Source: an uncultured Anaerolineaceae bacterium | GTDB lineage: Bacteria; Chloroflexota; Anaerolineae; Promineifilales; Promineifilaceae | NCBI GenBank assembly: GCA_937967805.1 | Contig: CALBTC010000506.1 | Location: 1 to 22,532 of the forward strand | Direction of reading: 5' to 3' | DNA length: 22,532 bases | The notes under the pieces: generated by a model | Told to the model about the DNA's origin: nothing | The model's database searches: none | Seen by the model: the letters and a program-made list of their open reading frames with translations, nothing else | Part shown: positions 22,039-22,532 of the stretch, in pieces | How positions within the stretch are numbered: the first letter of the stretch is position 1 | Layout of the letters: each line of letters begins with the position of its first letter | Made by a program: the position numbers and the translations under genes

Positions 22039-22532
22039 ATGACAACTTACTCACACACCAGACAACAAAACAGGGTGCAGAAGTTTCTGCAGAAGATGCC
22101 GGTGAGAACGGCCGTCCTCTTCATCTGCTTCTTGTGGACATTGCCCACGGTGGGCATGTTTGTCAGCTCCTTCCGCACCGCCAACGAGATACGCACCAGC
22201 GGCTGGTGGACCGCCTTTGTGCATCCCTTCCAGATGAGCCAGTGGACGCTGGAAAATTACAGCACCGTCCTCACCGCCGACGGGATGCTCAACGCCTTCA
22301 TTAACAGCCTGATCATCACCATTCCGGCGACCGTGATTCCGATTACGCTGGCTGCGTTTGCCGCCTATGCTTTTGCCTGGATGCGCTTTCCCGGCCGAGA
22401 CTGGCTGTTTGCCGTGGTGGTGGGGCTGCTGGTGGTGCCGCTGCAAATGGCGCTCATCCCTGTGCTGCGCCTGTACACCGGCCTGGAGCTGAACGGCACC
22501 TTTTTGGGCACCTGGCTGGCCCACACCGGCTT
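22039..22532 (+). CDS. ABC sugar transporter permease (MalG/AglG type), cut by the window end
   Basis: The first 164 codons of a second permease; the gene runs off the window. It has a short cytoplasmic N-terminus, a first helix (TAVLFICFLWTLPTVGMFVSSF), then the extracytoplasmic stretch RTANEIRTSGWWTAF and WTLENYSTVLTADGMLNAFINSL, which is typical of MalG-type proteins. Two further helices follow (IITIPATVIPITLAAFAAYAFAW and LFAVVVGLLVVPLQMALIPVL). The EAA motif lies beyond the edge. GAGGAAAG is just before the ATG. It pairs with the MalF-type permease upstream. Confidence 0.88.
   Translation, partial: MTTYSHTRQQNRVQKFLQKMPVRTAVLFICFLWTLPTVGMFVSSFRTANEIRTSGWWTAFVHPFQMSQWTLENYSTVLTADGMLNAFINSLIITIPATVIPITLAAFAAYAFAWMRFPGRDWLFAVVVGLLVVPLQMALIPVLRLYTGLELNGTFLGTWLAHTG

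Larger units (their letters stand above)
418..22116. repeat. Dispersed over-represented octamer ACGGCCGT (HIP1-like)
   Basis: By hand count about 36 exact copies of this palindrome are spread over the whole window, roughly one per 600 bp, in genes and between them. About 0.3-0.5 would be expected by chance for this length and composition. Near-matches with one changed outer base (GCGGCCGT, ACGGCCGA, ACGGCCGC) are also frequent. In genes it is read as Thr-Ala-Val, Asn/Asp-Gly-Arg or a third frame. Examples are at 418-425, 2142-2149, 13205-13212, 15156-15163 and 17637-17644. Confidence 0.85.

Noticed and set aside
1..22532. CRISPR arrays, tRNA or rRNA genes, insertion-sequence transposases
   Set aside because: None seen. 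The repeats found are palindromes and single hairpins, not regularly spaced direct repeats, and no transposase-like protein is encoded.

Overview
The window looks like a chromosomal segment of a Chloroflexota bacterium, probably of the Anaerolineae or a related class. This is an inference from gene content: many lipoproteins with Thr/Pro/Glu-rich linkers, DUF3179 proteins, ROK regulators beside sugar ABC transporters, an SCP2-like protein, and many dispersed palindromes. Composition is moderately GC-rich. I saw no rRNA, tRNA, CRISPR array or transposase gene.

Layout. 1-361: a palindromic repeat and a small SCP2-fold protein on the minus strand behind a near-consensus promoter. 506-1651: a DUF3179 lipoprotein whose frame is crossed by one in-frame TGA, exactly where the paralogue at 13273-14886 has the first Cys of its CxxC; a SECIS-like hairpin follows, so I read it as a candidate selenoprotein. 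1652-2213: tandem hairpins and a long, dyad-rich non-coding leader. 2214-8025: three exported proteins with related glycoside-hydrolase-like (clan A type) domains, the first also carrying a GH18-like domain with a lost catalytic Glu and an SH3b domain. 8053-9357: a CopD-like membrane protein and an exopolysaccharide sugar transferase. 9543-12088: RNase Z, a decayed PIN-domain gene and an ATP-grasp enzyme. 12117-12676: a broken VOC/glyoxalase-like gene. 12808-14886: a small CBM48/early-set protein and the second DUF3179 lipoprotein. 15002-15180: a fragment of a membrane protein gene.

15250-22532 is a sugar-utilisation cluster on the plus strand: a ROK repressor with a dyad operator at its own promoter, a ROK sugar kinase, a lipoprotein with two tandem copies of a solute-binding protein, a MalF-type permease and a MalG-type permease cut by the window edge. 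The ATPase subunit is not present and is presumably encoded elsewhere. The ROK repressor probably controls import, and the ROK kinase probably phosphorylates the imported or hydrolysed sugar.

The most interesting signals are: (1) the candidate Sec-containing DUF3179 protein (UPLC motif plus hairpin); (2) the octamer ACGGCCGT, about 36 exact copies by hand count against fewer than one expected, comparable to the HIP1 element of cyanobacteria; (3) the single-chain tandem solute-binding lipoprotein with an indel-free 1293-bp period; and (4) an exact anti-16S-tail sequence placed about 170 nt upstream of that gene.
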